From positions 73,757,057 to 73,821,056 of the forward strand of contig CP141135.1 in assembly GCA_035236585.1 (NCBI GenBank): DNA of 64,000 nucleotides, in the 5' to 3' direction. Under the pieces are notes generated by a model that saw nothing but the letters and a program-made list of their open reading frames with translations, was not told the origin of the DNA and searched no databases. Below are positions 11,601-24,287 of the stretch, one piece after another. Within the stretch, counting starts at the first letter, position 1. Every line of letters begins with the position of its first letter. The stretch is from Warburgia ugandensis (Eukaryota; Streptophyta; Magnoliopsida; Canellales; Canellaceae). The position numbers were made by a program, and so were the translations under genes.

Positions 11601-12660
11601 CCAAACTGAAGCCATGAGCCATTGGTTTGATTGCTACAGTTTCAAGCAAGCCTTAAAGTAGGAAATAAAAGGGGGAGGAATTGTGGGGAATAGAACCCAA
11701 AACAAACCAAACGCTTGCTTTATGCCGTTCTAAGATCCCCCTCATACTACTTTAGAATTCACCTTTGAACCCGCGAAGCTCTTCATTCCATGCAAGGAAA
11801 AACGCCAGTCCATGGTTTCTTGTGCTAAATGGGCTTCTTTATGCTTTTCTTTGCTCTTCTTGCATCCCTCCTTTTCCTTGGTTTTCTGAACCCCATTCAA
11901 AGCTTCAAAGCAGAACCCACTACAATCTTCTCCATATCCCACCATCTCTCCCTCTCCAATCTCTCTTTTTTTCAGTTTTTTTCCTCTTCTCTTCTCTCTA
12001 TGTAGTCCAAGCTTGCCCTTTATTTTCTTTTCCTTCTCAACAATATGCATTATCACATGCTACCAGATATCTTCATAAAGTGTAAGCCCTTGCACTTTAT
12101 CAACAACTCAGGAGATGGGGACTTCATATTGCCAGGAGACTGTGGTCCAAGCTAAGAACCCAAATTGGGAATGCATTACTTGGTGGGTCCTTGTTTTTTC
12201 TAGCTTTTAATTAAAGCAAAAGAACATATAGGTTGGCTTTGCTTTCAAGCCTTGATATACTGCACCCCAAGTGCTCAAATATCCCTCTCCTATAGTTGTT
12301 TGAATTGCAACATGTTACATGTTTGCAGTCCATGAGGCATGCATTGTTTTACGTATTACGTATTGAAATGAAAGCTACCACTGGGGGTGCAAGACTCAAA
12401 ATGTCATCTACATAAGAAAATGGGACATAATATGTGCATACCGAAACATAGACCGTAGATTCGATTGGATCACTATACCCATAATGGGAATATTTGGGAG
12501 CACATTTTTTAGCTTTCTTTTGTGCTCTTAATTTGCAAAAGATTGGTATCTAATCCTCTTCCACCTTGTGAAACATGCAATGGCGGCTGAACCATCTGTT
12601 CTCTCATATGTGCATGTGCCCATGTGAGCTTGTGCATGCACCTATGACTGGGTGTATAAG
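11601..12660. other. Intergenic DNA with a CT-rich tract
   Basis: Positions about 11830-12030 are pyrimidine-rich, which creates overlapping low-complexity ORFs on both strands. No supported gene. Confidence 0.4.
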
Positions 12661-12691
12661 CGAGCGAGCGAGAGAGAGAGAGAGAGAGAGA
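12661..12691 (+). repeat. GA microsatellite
   Basis: A short cgag run followed by about eleven uninterrupted GA units. Confidence 0.9.
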
Positions 12692-14737
12692 ACTTTGAGG
12701 TATATGAATGCTTGGGTGTATCTGCCTATGGAAGTAAGGCTTGCTTGTTTGGGTACTGATACGTCCTTTTTAAGGCTTTGTACTTGATAGATACCCTTCC
12801 TTATAAAGTCCTTAACATTGAAAAGAAAGGTCCCACAAGATTATCGAAATTTGTTAAAGAAAAAATAATAATGGGTTGATGGAATTTTAATCATTTTGGC
12901 CTCTTTACTGATTCTCAATGGTTAGTCTTAAAACCACAACTTTGTGCACTTTTCTTTAAACAAGGTTCTCTGACGGTCTGAGTCTCGGCAAGCCTGGGGC
13001 TTGACCATGACTCAAGAACTGAAAGGCCGGACTCGCTTGGTAGTATGTTAACCCGTCGAGACCATGTCAACACATTCAAATATGTTCTCTTAATTGCATT
13101 TTCATCCTTTCAAAGAGTCAATAGCTACCTTGAGAACAAGAGTTCAAGCATCATCTCAGAAGACAATGGCAATTTTCGATAAGAAGCAAGAAAATTCCAT
13201 CCTTTGAAAGCATTCCAATCGATGATGACTCGGGCTGAGTCGACTCAACAGTTTTTGAACTATAAATGTCTTGATTCAAGTAACCCGCCAAAAGGAGAAA
13301 GGGAAAAATAAAAGAAAATATAGAGCACAATAAAATGAGGGGAATAGGGGCTGGACCATAGGAAATCTCCCAGTGACTAAACCTTCACTTATTCTTCTGT
13401 ATCCATCACCCCTTTACACGCATTGAAGGATTCAAAGATGAGATACCATTCACAAATCCACCTCTTCCTTGCATACGTAAAAGGCTTAAACATGATGCAA
13501 AACCTAGCTTTGCATAATTAAAAATAACGATCACGACATGGGACCGTTCTACTCAGATTGTAGATTCTACTTTGAATCTCCAAACAGTAATTAAAGGGAT
13601 ACAACGATCCGATCTCACCATACAACACATGTATTATATTGGTTCCTGCAGTGGGACCTAGCCATGTGGTGGAGGTGTGCCGGATTATGTTGTGATGAGG
13701 TAGCACTTACTGGATCATTCCTTACTTTACTAATATGCTTTAGTTGTTGCTTTTAGGTGTTTGTTATATGAAAGCAAGCATAATTAACCAGGTTAGATAT
13801 TGTTGTGAAGGTATTAAGTGTTGCTTTGCCTCCCTTTACTAGTTTAATATCATTCTAAATGAAGCCCATAAGCAAGGATGAGATAGAGAGGGAACATATG
13901 CTGCTCTTGTTTGCAAGTTTTAACAGCAAAAAGCGAAATCAAAAGAGAAAGAGAATAGAAGGAATCCTTGAATCGGCATATCAGGAATCCACTTTATAAT
14001 GAAACTCTTGTTCAAAGCACTGGCGGATAGACACTCAACTTGAGTTTTGATGTTAAGACTTAAGAGCTAAGGAAGCCGGGGAAGATGGAAATTGATTTCT
14101 ATGGAAAAAGGAATTCTTTGTCGAACACATTTTATGCCTTCAAAAATTTTTATGCCATGTAAAATTTTTGTCACTTTTGTATAATTTAGATGAAAAGCAT
14201 AGAACAATTTTTATGGAGAGTTCTTCTTCTTCTTCTTCTTCTTTTTTTGTTGTGAAAATCAATTTTCGTCTATTTCCTGCCATTCAAAGAGGCACTTAGG
14301 AATTCTATTTTTAATTGTATGATTTTATTTTGCAATTACTTTTGCCTTTAAATTCATCAAATATATCCCTGCCAAAAGCATCTGCCAAGCACTTGGATAG
14401 TTACATAACTTGTACCATGTCTACAAGCCTAGAAATGGGGATCTTCAAAATCATTTCTAGTATAAATCCTTATAAATAGAGAAGTATGGAGAAGTAAAGA
14501 TGAGGGTGGAAGTATAAAAAAGTGTAAGCACAGAAGCATATGAGCAATCACATGACATCAATGTGACCTTGGTCTTACATTTGGCTAGCTCCATTGCCCC
14601 TTGGATGTGCACAGCTCTGTTTCGAAGGTGCACCAGAGGGTAACCTGGACTTGGATGAATCATTAGAGATCATTGAGGGAGTTCTATTCTTGTTTATGCC
14701 TGTTTAGTTGAAAACATTCAAGTGACGCTGCAAATGT
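12692..14737. other. Intergenic DNA, no gene seen
   Basis: AT-rich with short random ORFs. A stretch at about 12965-13280 is rich in gactc/gagtc palindromes and may be an old repeat, but its ends cannot be defined. Confidence 0.35.
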
Positions 14738-15108
14738 GAAGCTTTTCTCCGAGGCCTTTAACTTGCGCCCTTGATAAAAATTGTTTGAATCTACTGGTGC
14801 AAGGAGACTCTGAACTGCGAATGGATAGCATGGGAAGGAGGCTAATGGGAAGGGAAAAGCTCCCATAATGGTCAGCTCTGATGATGAAGATTAAGTGTAC
14901 CAGCTGGCTCAATCATTTTGCGAGTGTGAATTTTGAACACGTCTTTAGGAAATGTGATCAGGCTACAGTTTTCTTAGCTTCTTGGGCCCTTAAGTATAAA
15001 TCTTCCTCTGTTTGGCATGATACTTCCCCACCTTTTCTTACGAATATTTTGTTTCTTGATCTATCTGGTGTAGAAGAGGGTGGCGGTTTTAGTAGAGTCT
15101 TAATTTAA
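14738..15108 (+). pseudogene. RNase H-like fragment of a plant non-LTR retroelement
   Basis: Translation gives FSEAFNLR, then (after shifts and stops) LVQGDSEL, then an open C-terminal part with NFEHVFRKCDQATVFLAS. These match, in order, the helix after the first strand, the GDS catalytic segment and the HVFRxxNxxADxLA end of the RVT_3-type RNase H domain found at the C-terminus of many plant LINE polyproteins. Stops and shifts between the parts show it is dead. No reverse transcriptase lies beside it. Confidence 0.65.
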
Positions 15109-16958
15109 TGTGTATTATTTAATGAATTTCACCTTTCTTCAAAAGATTTTGTGAAAATGGTATTAGAGAAAAAAGTAGTCAGTAAATTGTGTTGATTGTC
15201 TAATAATTGCTAAAAAATGAATGGTTAATAAAAGATGTAGACATGTCCAAGCTTATGATAAGTAGTTAGGAATGCTCAAACCTGATTACTAGAAGATGGA
15301 AACACTAATAGAAATCGGGCCAATATAATCATGGGATCGACAAGAAAGCCTGTTCATACTACGATTGACAATGGGTTTGATCGAACTGTCGAGATCACAT
15401 CAATCCATATCAAACCTTTGAAAATCATGACTCTATCTCAATCAGCATCGTGAATCCTATGATCTACTGCAAACTTGATCACAATATAAAGGAAGTAGAA
15501 CAAGGACTGGAGCATAGGTCATAGCTTAGACCATAGATCAACAGCAAAAGTTGTCTTAGTTAATGCTTTTGACTACATGCTTCTGCGTTCAATTATTCAG
15601 ATATATTTGATCACAAAAGGTAAGCAAACTGAAAATTTTCTAGTACGTTTACCTATAAATGATGTTTGAAGTTTCATCAACAATTTCTAAATATCAAGCC
15701 GGGTTCAAAAGGTTCACCCTTTCAAACAAAGAAGGAGAAGAAGAAGAAGATTATAGAGATAAAGTATTTTCCATTGGAGGTAGACAGTGAAGAGGCTTCA
15801 AGAGAAGCTTTTGTCACTTAATTCTTTAGCTACTTTAGTCGTTGCAACAGGTACCACAATAGGGACATAAACTTGAGCTGTTATAGGGTGGATGCTCATT
15901 CTTTCACTAGGAAAAAATTAGCTGGCAAAATCACTAGTTGACCCAGTATTTCAATTATCCAAACCATTCATCTGGTTTGGAGAGCAATGGATACACCGTG
16001 CTGGGATGACCAGCCTTTGGCGTACAATGGTTTTGTTGATTGGAGCCAGGCCTTTCCTTTCCTAGCCATTAGTTAAAAGACCACAAAACAAAGGCCTTAT
16101 CAGATGGGTTGTGATTTTGGCACATGGCTCATCCATTGCGTGGAGCATGCATATAGATGGATTTTATCATTGCAGAAAGTGGCCACTACTGCTAACGTGA
16201 CTATCCTAACGTTTCCAACCATGCAAAAATCCACCATATAACAATTCCTAGAAGCTTTGTCATCAGTTAATGGAGAAGGGAAGTGACACCTAAGGTAATC
16301 TTTCACCAGCTAATTTACAAAGGAAAATGCACATCATATCATTAAATTCGCACCATCCCACCCCCAAGCTTCCTGCATTAATATTCACCCAGAAACACGG
16401 GACTTCAGTGCCCATAAAGACAATAAGACATAGCTTTTGCTCGTCGAGATCAACCATTGTTCTATAGATTACATTTCTATGGTAAAACTATCGACGATGA
16501 AATTTGAAGGCTACATAAATTGGCTTTCTATCTTCAAAAATAGATTACTCTGTACAAGACATAGGTTTACAAGTCAGATAGTTTTACATTCATCTCAGCT
16601 TCCAGCTGAAATGAAATTGAGCTACAGGCCACATGAGCCAATGAAAAATGAGCCCACATAATAACCCATTTTACATGAGCCACAGGCAGCGACACCTGCT
16701 GGACGTCATTTAAGAGTAGCTAGAGACATTTGTGAACCATTTTTTCTAGTTTTTGTTCTGAAGAGCAGCTCCTGCTGAGACAACACGGCACCTAAAAGAT
16801 CACACCCCAAATCCAAAAATATGTACATAAATGAGAAGCTCTGAAATACAAAATACAACAACATGAGCCATATATAAAATGTGGAAATAAAATCCTCAAT
16901 TCCTCTTTATGGGTACAGGAAACCCAAAGTTGTAAAGATTAATTTACTATTATGTTTA
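15109..16958. other. Intergenic DNA and 3' UTR of the RING-CH gene
   Basis: No coding signal. The last 200 bp or so are the probable 3' UTR of the minus-strand RING-CH gene. Confidence 0.4.
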
Positions 16959-18801
16959 TTATTGTTGTAGTGGTTCCTCACGTGGAGGTGCTGGTGGCCC
17001 CGGGGAGATGGTAAACTGCAGACCTCGTCGTTGCCCCGACTGCAATATGAAAGCAACTTCTGTCGCTGCAAGTGCTGCTGCTTCCTGATTGACAGAAATT
17101 GAAGCAACAGTGAGAGTATGAGACATGCTAGAACCCAAAGCAAATACAGCTTCCTGGACTGCATTCTCAAAATCTTTGACGCAAATAGCATATTCTTACA
17201 GGGTAAAAGTCCTATTGAAAAACAAACACCACAATGGGAAGAACTCGGTAGAGTTGCACTAGGAATATTTGGATATTGCATGTCGACATTATTACCTGTC
17301 TCTGCCTTCGACGTTGCAAGACACTGATGGCCCATGCCATGATATAGCATGGTAATAGAAATCCAGCAGCTCGCAGCAGAAAAAGCTGTTTCATTGGATG
17401 GGAAAAAGAAATTATAAACTGCAATCACTGAGATCTCAGGAACCAGAAAGAATGAAAACAATTAGAGACGGAAGATGTGTGCAGGCAGAGTTTCATAAAC
17501 CCACTTACAGAGAAGAAGGCGGAAGCATCATCACCCCCATCAGCATTTGTGATGCTCAATGCATGCCTCAAGAGCAGAAGTGCCATTAACTGCAACAAGC
17601 AAACCCGTCAAAAATATAGACTCAAGGAAGAACAGTATCTTTGATATCCAAAACACACATTTCCCAAATGAAATGTGGAAATTTGCACTGCAACGATGGA
17701 GAATAAGAACATTGATCAAAGTCATCATAAAAAACAGTAAAATAAAAAATAAAACTCCCAGTGAAGCAGACAATTGTCATTTCATTGCACGTCCAGGAAA
17801 AGATAATTCAACTCTGAAGCAGGTAACTGTCATTTCAATGGATGTCCAGGGAAAAGATACTTCAACCATGAAACAGGCAACTGTCATTTCAATGGATGTC
17901 CAGGGAAAAGATACTTCAACCATATAAAGTCAAATCCATTCTTTCTACTTATGTTCTAAGAAAATGGCGCATCTTCCGCCAATCATTAGAATCTAAGTAT
18001 GTGTTCATACTTAAAATAACACAAAGGCAACTGCATTGCAACTTATGGACTTACAATTAGAGCTGCAGAGCGGCAAAATGCAGCACCGCTGGCATTTGTA
18101 GCAGCATATTCATCATACTCAGCTTCCAGAAAATGACGTTCAGCTGCAGCCATTGCCAAGAGCCGAGGATCATGCAAATCCAAAGGTGTACCTGATATGG
18201 TCCAACCTCCACTGCAAGCACAAATAGATGGTCACTGTAAGAAACAAACCAATAAAGCACAAGTTCTCCACCAAAAATCTCAACTTTAAAAATCATATTT
18301 CTCATTTATGACAACTATAACCAAACCTCCAAAGTTCAAGGTTATAAAGGTAAACATTCAAAGAGCATGAACTTGCCTAATATCAATAGTGGTATCATCA
18401 GGAACGCGTGGTGGTGGAGCAGTATAGCCTGGGCTGTAAGGCTGTAGGGCAGCAAGGCATCAGAAAGGCAAATAGAAGAATATATTGCAGAAATCACTCG
18501 ATCACGGATTGAAGAAGTTTCAGCACTTCACCACAATAGAATGACTCAATGACCACAACTTACAAAGGTAAATAGAAACAAAGGAATTATGTTCCAAGTT
18601 CATAGAGTTAAAAAAAAAAAAAAAAATACAAGAAGTTCCACAAAGATACTATGATAATGTAACTGGTTTCAGAAGTGATTTGAGAGAAGTGAACTGTATT
18701 ACCCTAGTATATTAGAATTCCTTTTCCTACGGGAGAATTCAAAATTGAAAACAGATTGTAGATATCAAATTCTATGAAGTTATCCGAAATTTATGTAACC
18801 G

Positions 18802-18832
<31 letters not shown>

Positions 18833-21321
18833 TACCAGGAAAATAATGTCATGCTGATAACACTGAAGATCTGACCAACACTACCAGTTCTATATTGCAT
18901 ACGAGGTGGCAAATACATTAATTGGCATGAGCAGAGAGTGCTCAGTGAAGGGGAGCCTTGGCGCAACGGTAAAAGTTGTCGTCATGTGACCTTGAGGTCA
19001 CGGGTTCAAGGCGTGGAATCAGCCTCTTGCAAAAATACAAGGTAAGGCTGCCTACTTTAGGCCATTGTGGCCCGCCCCTTCCCCGGACCCCGCATAGGGG
19101 GGAGCTTCGTGCACCGGGGCTGCCCTTTTAGAGAGTGCTCAGTCCACAACACAAAAAGTACAAAATTTTATAAATTAGTACTATGAAAATAATAAATAAA
19201 GAAGGTCCTCTATGATGTTCAGAATTTTGTGTCACCAATTCCTCTAAGAAATCCTGCCATTCATCAAAAAGGAATTTTACACCAAAATTTAAAAGATACA
19301 TCATGTTGACATAGTCTCACAATCAACAAAAGGAAGAGCCAGACAGTGCTGCCACCTGCTTCTCAACTCTAAGATATATATTAGCTACTATTGACCAGAC
19401 ATGTTAAACCAAAAAATAACCATTATAGAATCATAAAAACCTTGTTGGCTGAAACACGAGGCAAAAAGATCTAAACTGCATACGCACTAGGTGCAAAGGT
19501 ATTACGTGTATAAATATAGAGATAGTAGTACCAAAAAATAAATAGATGGACAGAGATACTAAAACCACTAATTACCAAGAAGTATGCGCACAAACCTGAT
19601 GGATCAAAAAGGAATTTCACACCAAAATTTAAAAGATACACCATGCTGACATAGTCTCACAATCAACAAAAGGAAGTGCCAGACAGTGCTGCGACCTGCT
19701 GCTCAATTCTAAGATAGATCTTAGCTACTATTGACCAGACGTGTTACACCAAAAAATAACCAGTATAGAATCATAAAAACCTTGTTGGCAGACACATGAG
19801 GCAAAAAGATTTAAACAGCATACGCATTAGGTGCAAAGGTATTACATGTAGAAATATAGAGATAGTAGTACCAAAAATAAATAGATGGACAGAGATACTA
19901 AAACCACTAATTACCAAGAAGTATGCACTAACCTGATGGCAGATCTCACAGGTGATGTCTCCTTTCTCATTGCACCATCGCTGCACACATTTCCTATGAG
20001 CAAACTGGAAAATGCACTTCTAATTCAATCCCTCATATATATAAAAAACGGAAACAATAAGGAAGCAGAACAAAAAAGGACAGGCACTATGTCGGAATAT
20101 CAATGAAACAATAACTTCTACCATAAGAATTCATACCCGTGCAATCTTACAACAAAACCAGATTCAGAAATCATCAGAATACGTTTGTCTATCATATGTA
20201 CTCCACTAAAGATACTTAAATCATAAGTGTTTAGCAACCCTTTTTCTAGAAGGCAATACAGAAAGAGAGAATGAGTTGTACAACAAAACCATAAGAATTC
20301 ATACTTGTGCAATCTTACAACAAAACCAGATTCAGAAATCATCAGAATACGTTTGTCTATCATATGTCCTCCACTAAAGATACTTAAATCATAAGTGTTT
20401 AGCAACCCTTTTTCTAGAAGGCAATACAGAAAGAGAGAATGAGTTGTACAAGCAACTACTAATGAACCTAGCTGAGAGAAGTGAGCAATTACCCCAAGCT
20501 CATTAAGAAGAACAAGTAGCAATCAGTTCGACCAGATAAGATTGATGGCAAAGGTACAGCATTCTGTGCAAGTCAACTTAGAAAGCACTCTTCTCATGTC
20601 CTACAGAACACCTAGCACACTACCATGAAGAGCTAAGAATGATTTTCATTTCAGAGTCAACAATTTAGCCAGTGGTGTACACCTGATGCAAAACTGTATA
20701 ATATGAAACAAAATGGAATAACAGCACAAGCGAGCTCAACTACTAACAAAGACAAGTAACGGCCCAATACTTGCAGAAGTAAACGGTAATAGCGAATCGG
20801 TGTATGATCTCCAGATGTAGATATTTCTTATCCATTAAGTGAACGGAAGCAACTTACATGCAAGACCAGAATCAGACAATTTTAAACACGATATGCAAAA
20901 TACATTACCAGACATTAGCAGAATCACACATGTCCCTTTACCAATTAACCAATTGACTACCATAAGGGCCATGTGAAGAAAGAGAAAAGACTAATAATAC
21001 ACTTGTAATTTCACCACAGAAAATGGATTATGAGAAATATACCTTCAAACTACCACTGCAAGCACAAGGCATCTCAAGATTCTTAATATGGTCCTCCTCC
21101 TGGCAAATTCGACATTCTACAGTCTGTATAAGTGGCTCTTGCTCAGAGGCCTCACATTCATCAACACTCTTATCATCCGCAACCGGAGATGACGTAGATG
21201 GAACTGCATTGTGGGTTCCAGACCCTTCTCCAGAACTCTCAATTGCCTCGGCCCCATTTAGGGATTCTAACGTTGCAGGTGTTATCAAACGATCAACGCA
21301 AAGTACCAAATGATCTCCCAT
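16959..21321 (-). CDS. RING-CH (RINGv) membrane E3 ubiquitin ligase, DUF3675 family
   Basis: Seven coding exons, in transcript order: 21321-21043, 20004-19933, 18441-18377, 18211-18055, 17589-17509, 17385-17296 and 17084-16959. They join in frame into 289 residues. The C4HC3 RING-CH zinc finger is complete: C70, C73, C86, C88, H96, C99, C112, C115, with W103 present. A proline-rich linker (YTAPPPRVP) follows, then the alanine-rich AMAAAERHFLEAEYDEYA block typical of plant DUF3675 proteins. Two hydrophobic segments (about residues 190-206 and 219-241) are likely membrane spans. Such proteins act as membrane-bound E3 ligases. The intron after exon 3 has a GC donor (ttag|gcaagt), and the frame holds only with this junction. 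A 5' UTR intron is likely at 21404-21751. Introns carry several tandem duplications and a SINE. The gene looks intact. Confidence 0.94.
17763..17923. repeat. Intronic minisatellite, three units of about 54 bp
   Basis: Units begin near 17763, 17816 and 17870, each with the core ctgtcatttcaatggatg or a close variant. Units 2 and 3 are nearly identical; unit 1 is more diverged. It lies in the intron between exons 4 and 5 of the RING-CH gene. Confidence 0.85.
18950..19129 (+). mobile_element. Au-type SINE, full length, with 14-bp target-site duplication
   Basis: The best-preserved copy in the window. It has the tRNA-like head ggggagccttggcgcaacgg, a B-box-like gtcacgggttcaaggcg, and the tail gggagcttcgtgcaccgg ... 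ctgccctttt. Flanking repeats agagagtgctcagt lie at 18933-18946 and 19130-19143. It sits in an intron of the RING-CH gene, antisense to it. Confidence 0.95.
19263..19942. repeat. 340-bp tandem duplication overlapping an exon end
   Basis: Copies 19263-19602 and 19603-19942 align over their whole length with scattered substitutions. The right copy includes the last bases of exon 2 of the RING-CH gene and its 5' splice site. The left copy therefore keeps a duplicate of that junction (ccatcag|gtttg on the minus strand) about 340 bp inside the intron, a possible decoy donor. Confidence 0.9.
20121..20456. repeat. 168-bp tandem duplication in an intron
   Basis: Copies 20121-20288 and 20289-20456 are almost identical, so this duplication is younger than the 340-bp one. 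It lies in the first coding intron of the RING-CH gene. Confidence 0.92.
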
Positions 21322-22286
21322 TCCTCAATAAACCTTCTCCAAACCAAATACACAGAAACAACCTCAATTCAACTGAATCCAAACTCAGTCAAAAATCCCC
21401 TTCCTGAAAGAGAAAAGCCATTTTCAATATAAGAGACCCTCAAACACATCATCTTTCCATCAAATAATGAGCAAATACTGTAAAAAATTTCCATACCCTA
21501 GCATACCATAATTTTCAATAAAAATCCAACCTTCCATTCAAATGAACCATTTTCATGAACAAAAAATCCAAAAAACATTAAATTCCTCAAAAAATTCCTG
21601 GAAAACATCACCCAACAAAAACGCCAAAGCAAACCCCTAGAATCCCTCGATCTCCATGAAACTTTCATCAAATTGAAGTATTTTTTCAGGAGCACCGACC
21701 ATATGTGAAACCAAAATGGGAAATCAACGAAGAAACTCAAATTTACATAACCTGATCGCGTATTTCAGATATCAGACGTAGAAAACCCCAATCCTCTTTA
21801 TCGCCTGTTTTTCTTCGAAATATAGGGACTGAAATGGCGACGAAAACGAGAGATTTGTTTTTATAGGTACGGCATCGGCTTGGTAGGCTCGGAGTTCTCG
21901 GGCCTATAGCCTCGGTATAGGCTGTTGAGTGTCTGGAAAGCTTAGGTGTGGTAAAGACTAACGGACATTAAGTTTGGTGACGTTTTCCGTCTTTTCCCCG
22001 CGTGTTTACGCGCGTTTTGATTCTGTCGTCTTTCATGGCTGTGTGACCGTTAGAAAATCCGGCCTTGGTCTAAAATTACTAAAACCACCTAAATTACGGC
22101 GAAGGCATGCACTCCCCAAAGAAAAAACTGTGGTATAATAGTTTCACAGTAGATATGTTCGGGAATAAATCCGACAGACAATTATTTGTTAAAATTTTGT
22201 ATAAAAAATATTTTTCTGCTTTGAGTTTCTGCTTCCAATTTTAAGTTTTAAAATTTTAGATTATTATATGTGACTATAATATAGGT
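21322..22286. other. 5' UTR, 5' UTR intron and promoter of the RING-CH gene
   Basis: On the minus strand, a donor (gatcag|gttatg at 21751) and an acceptor (tctttcag|gaag at 21404) suggest an intron in the leader. The region upstream of about 21870 is the presumed promoter. No other gene is seen. Confidence 0.5.
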
Positions 22287-22837
22287 ACTAGTTGGGATAC
22301 TTGGGATAAATAATTTATAAGAGCGGATAAATTGAGAGGAATATTACCTAGAAAATTTAAAGGGATTGGAACAAAATGAAAATGTGCCTCCAGAGTTTTA
22401 TGTGATGGTTGAGTGTTACTCAAACTAAAAGAAAAAATTTATAAAATAATTGTAAGGCCAATCATGCTTTATGGATCAGAGTATTGAACAGTTAAGCAAC
22501 AATATGCGTATAAGATGAGTATCCTAAATGAGAATGTTGAGATGGATGAGTGATAAAATAAAAAATGAAAAACATTAAAAGAAACTTTAGAATAACGCCA
22601 ATAGATAGCAAAATTAGAGAGGGCACACTTAGATGGTCTGGACTGTTCAACTGGGACTAAAAACAATGTTGGACAAGAAGAAGTGAGTCTATCTAAAGGC
22701 TCTAAAAGAACAAGAAATTTTTTCAAAAAAATATAAATAAAAATAGAAAAAATAATTTAAAAACCTTTAAACTAAATGAGACCATAGCGTTAGATAGAAG
22801 CGAATGGAATAACAAGATTCATGCAGGGAACCTAATC
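22287..22837 (+). mobile_element. L1-like LINE 3' fragment, decayed
   Basis: Translation with shifts gives the C-terminal region of plant LINE polyproteins: tacttggg (YLG), NKMKMCLQSF, a block around RPIMLYGSEY, RMLRWMS, and LDRSEWNNKIHAG at the end. The same block is in the longer LINE at 32.5-35.3 kb. The 5' part is missing, and stops and shifts are common. A SINE fragment abuts its 3' end. Confidence 0.85.
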
Positions 22838-22950
22838 ATAGGCTTGAAGTGTGGAAACGGTCTCTTGTACATGTGAAAACTAAGTATAATTTGTCCTTTC
22901 CCAGGGCCCCATATATGCGAGAGAGCTTCGTACACTGTGTTGCCCTTTAT
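22838..22950 (+). mobile_element. Au-type SINE fragment, diverged
   Basis: Contains gtggaaacggtctcttg, a ccccatatatgcgag block and gagcttcgtacactg, ending in ttgcccttta. The head is missing. Confidence 0.75.
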
Positions 22951-24250
22951 AGTATTTTGGACGTAAATACTATCAAATAAAATTACAGGGTTTACAACGG
23001 AAATTATGGGATAAAAAGTTCACGTGGGGTCAACAATTTCATTATTCAAATCATCGTCACATAACCTACCCTTTAATTTGTTAGAGTTTTGTGTACGGTT
23101 GGACTTCTAGCTCTCTCTGCTTTAGGCCTACCCTAATGATGATTAAGATCATCTAATGGATGAGATATGGCCCCATCAATAATCTATCGTGGTAAGAACT
23201 AGATGAATGATTCAGATCCTATAGATCTGGATGTCCATATTTATTTGTCCTAAGACTGGAAATAGATAAAAGTGATTAGCTGATATATCCAATGTTACAA
23301 CTGAATATAGACAAAGTCATCTTGGCAATTAGGTTACCATCTACCAAATGATTTTCAGAATGTTCCAATCTAATGGTTTGAGTGTCATCTCATCTTTGCA
23401 ATCGGAGTAAGATATACTAAATGAAAGGTCCAGATAACGCCAATATCATGCATACGCTACGGTAGGATACGTATTTTAAACCCTCGATACAAAAAGTATC
23501 GTACGGCCAATATTCAATAGCAGGTGAGTTAGAAGCTACATAATCATCCAAGCCGCGCTCTGCTAGAAATCAAGACTGGGTGAAGTCTTTTTACGTCTTC
23601 TTTGACCCAAAGTGGTTGATTTTTGGGCTCATTTGCATCAGATCTACCATCAACTTGTGGTGGGATCTTAAAGGAAGATCTTAGCCTTCCGCTAAGAAAA
23701 TGTCTAGCGAAAGTCAACATTCTAGTTCTCTTCTCGTCGAGGGGTTAGTCCCGTCTGGATAGAGTTACTTTTCATGAGTTGTCATGTCTATGTGGGGTCC
23801 ACTAAAATGACGGGTAAGATCGTGCGGTTATAGATTGGACCCGCCATCAACTTGTTGTAGGATCTTACCGGGAAATCTTCTCCACTGGATGGTAGAAGCG
23901 AAGTGAACTTGACATTACAGTGCTGAGTGGTGTTATTTTTCAGGATATGATGATATTGACATTGCAGGATCCATCGAGATGAATGGTCAAGATCAAGCTG
24001 GGGTTGTAGAAAGGCCCAAATGGTCTTCCAAAGTACTTGTCGAGCAGTATAAACGAGAATAATTTGGGCCCACATCTTCCACGTGGACACAACATGAATC
24101 CTCGCTTCGGGGTTAACGATCTTGCGTATTGGCCATTCATTGATGCTATATAAATTCAACGGTTGCTTTCATATATTTAATTTAATTTTTGGTGGGGCCC
24201 AAAAGTTTGATCGGTCTCTAGATTTTGCCGATATCGTAATCGTCCTGCGG
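22951..24250. other. Intergenic DNA, no gene seen
   Basis: Short diverged direct repeats (ccatcaacttgt with a following ggatctta) occur near 23648 and 23848. Nothing else is recognised. Confidence 0.35.
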
Positions 24251-24287
24251 ACTCCTAATTGGGATAAGGTCTTAATAATGATGATTG
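24251..24287 (+). mobile_element. LINE 3'-end remnant
   Basis: The sequence cctaattgggataaggtctt followed by aatgatgat matches the terminal block and atg-rich tail of the LINE that ends at 35330. Only the last 40 bp or so are present. Confidence 0.5.

Noticed and set aside
11742-12085. Overlapping ORFs of about 105 codons on both strands
   Set aside because: They come from a pyrimidine-rich tract and have low-complexity composition with no recognised motif.
12965-13280. Palindrome-rich gactc/gagtc stretch as a MITE
   Set aside because: The ends could not be matched as inverted repeats and no target-site duplication was seen.
17559-17927. Plus-strand ORF with repeated MDVQGKDTST units
   Set aside because: It is the translation of the intronic minisatellite in the RING-CH gene, on the opposite strand to that gene.
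18950-18995. tRNA-like head with A-box and B-box motifs
   Set aside because: It is the 5' part of an Au SINE, with a SINE tail and target-site duplications, not a tRNA gene.
17763-20456. Regularly repeated units as a possible CRISPR array
   Set aside because: The units are adjacent tandem copies without unique spacers, inside a plant gene.
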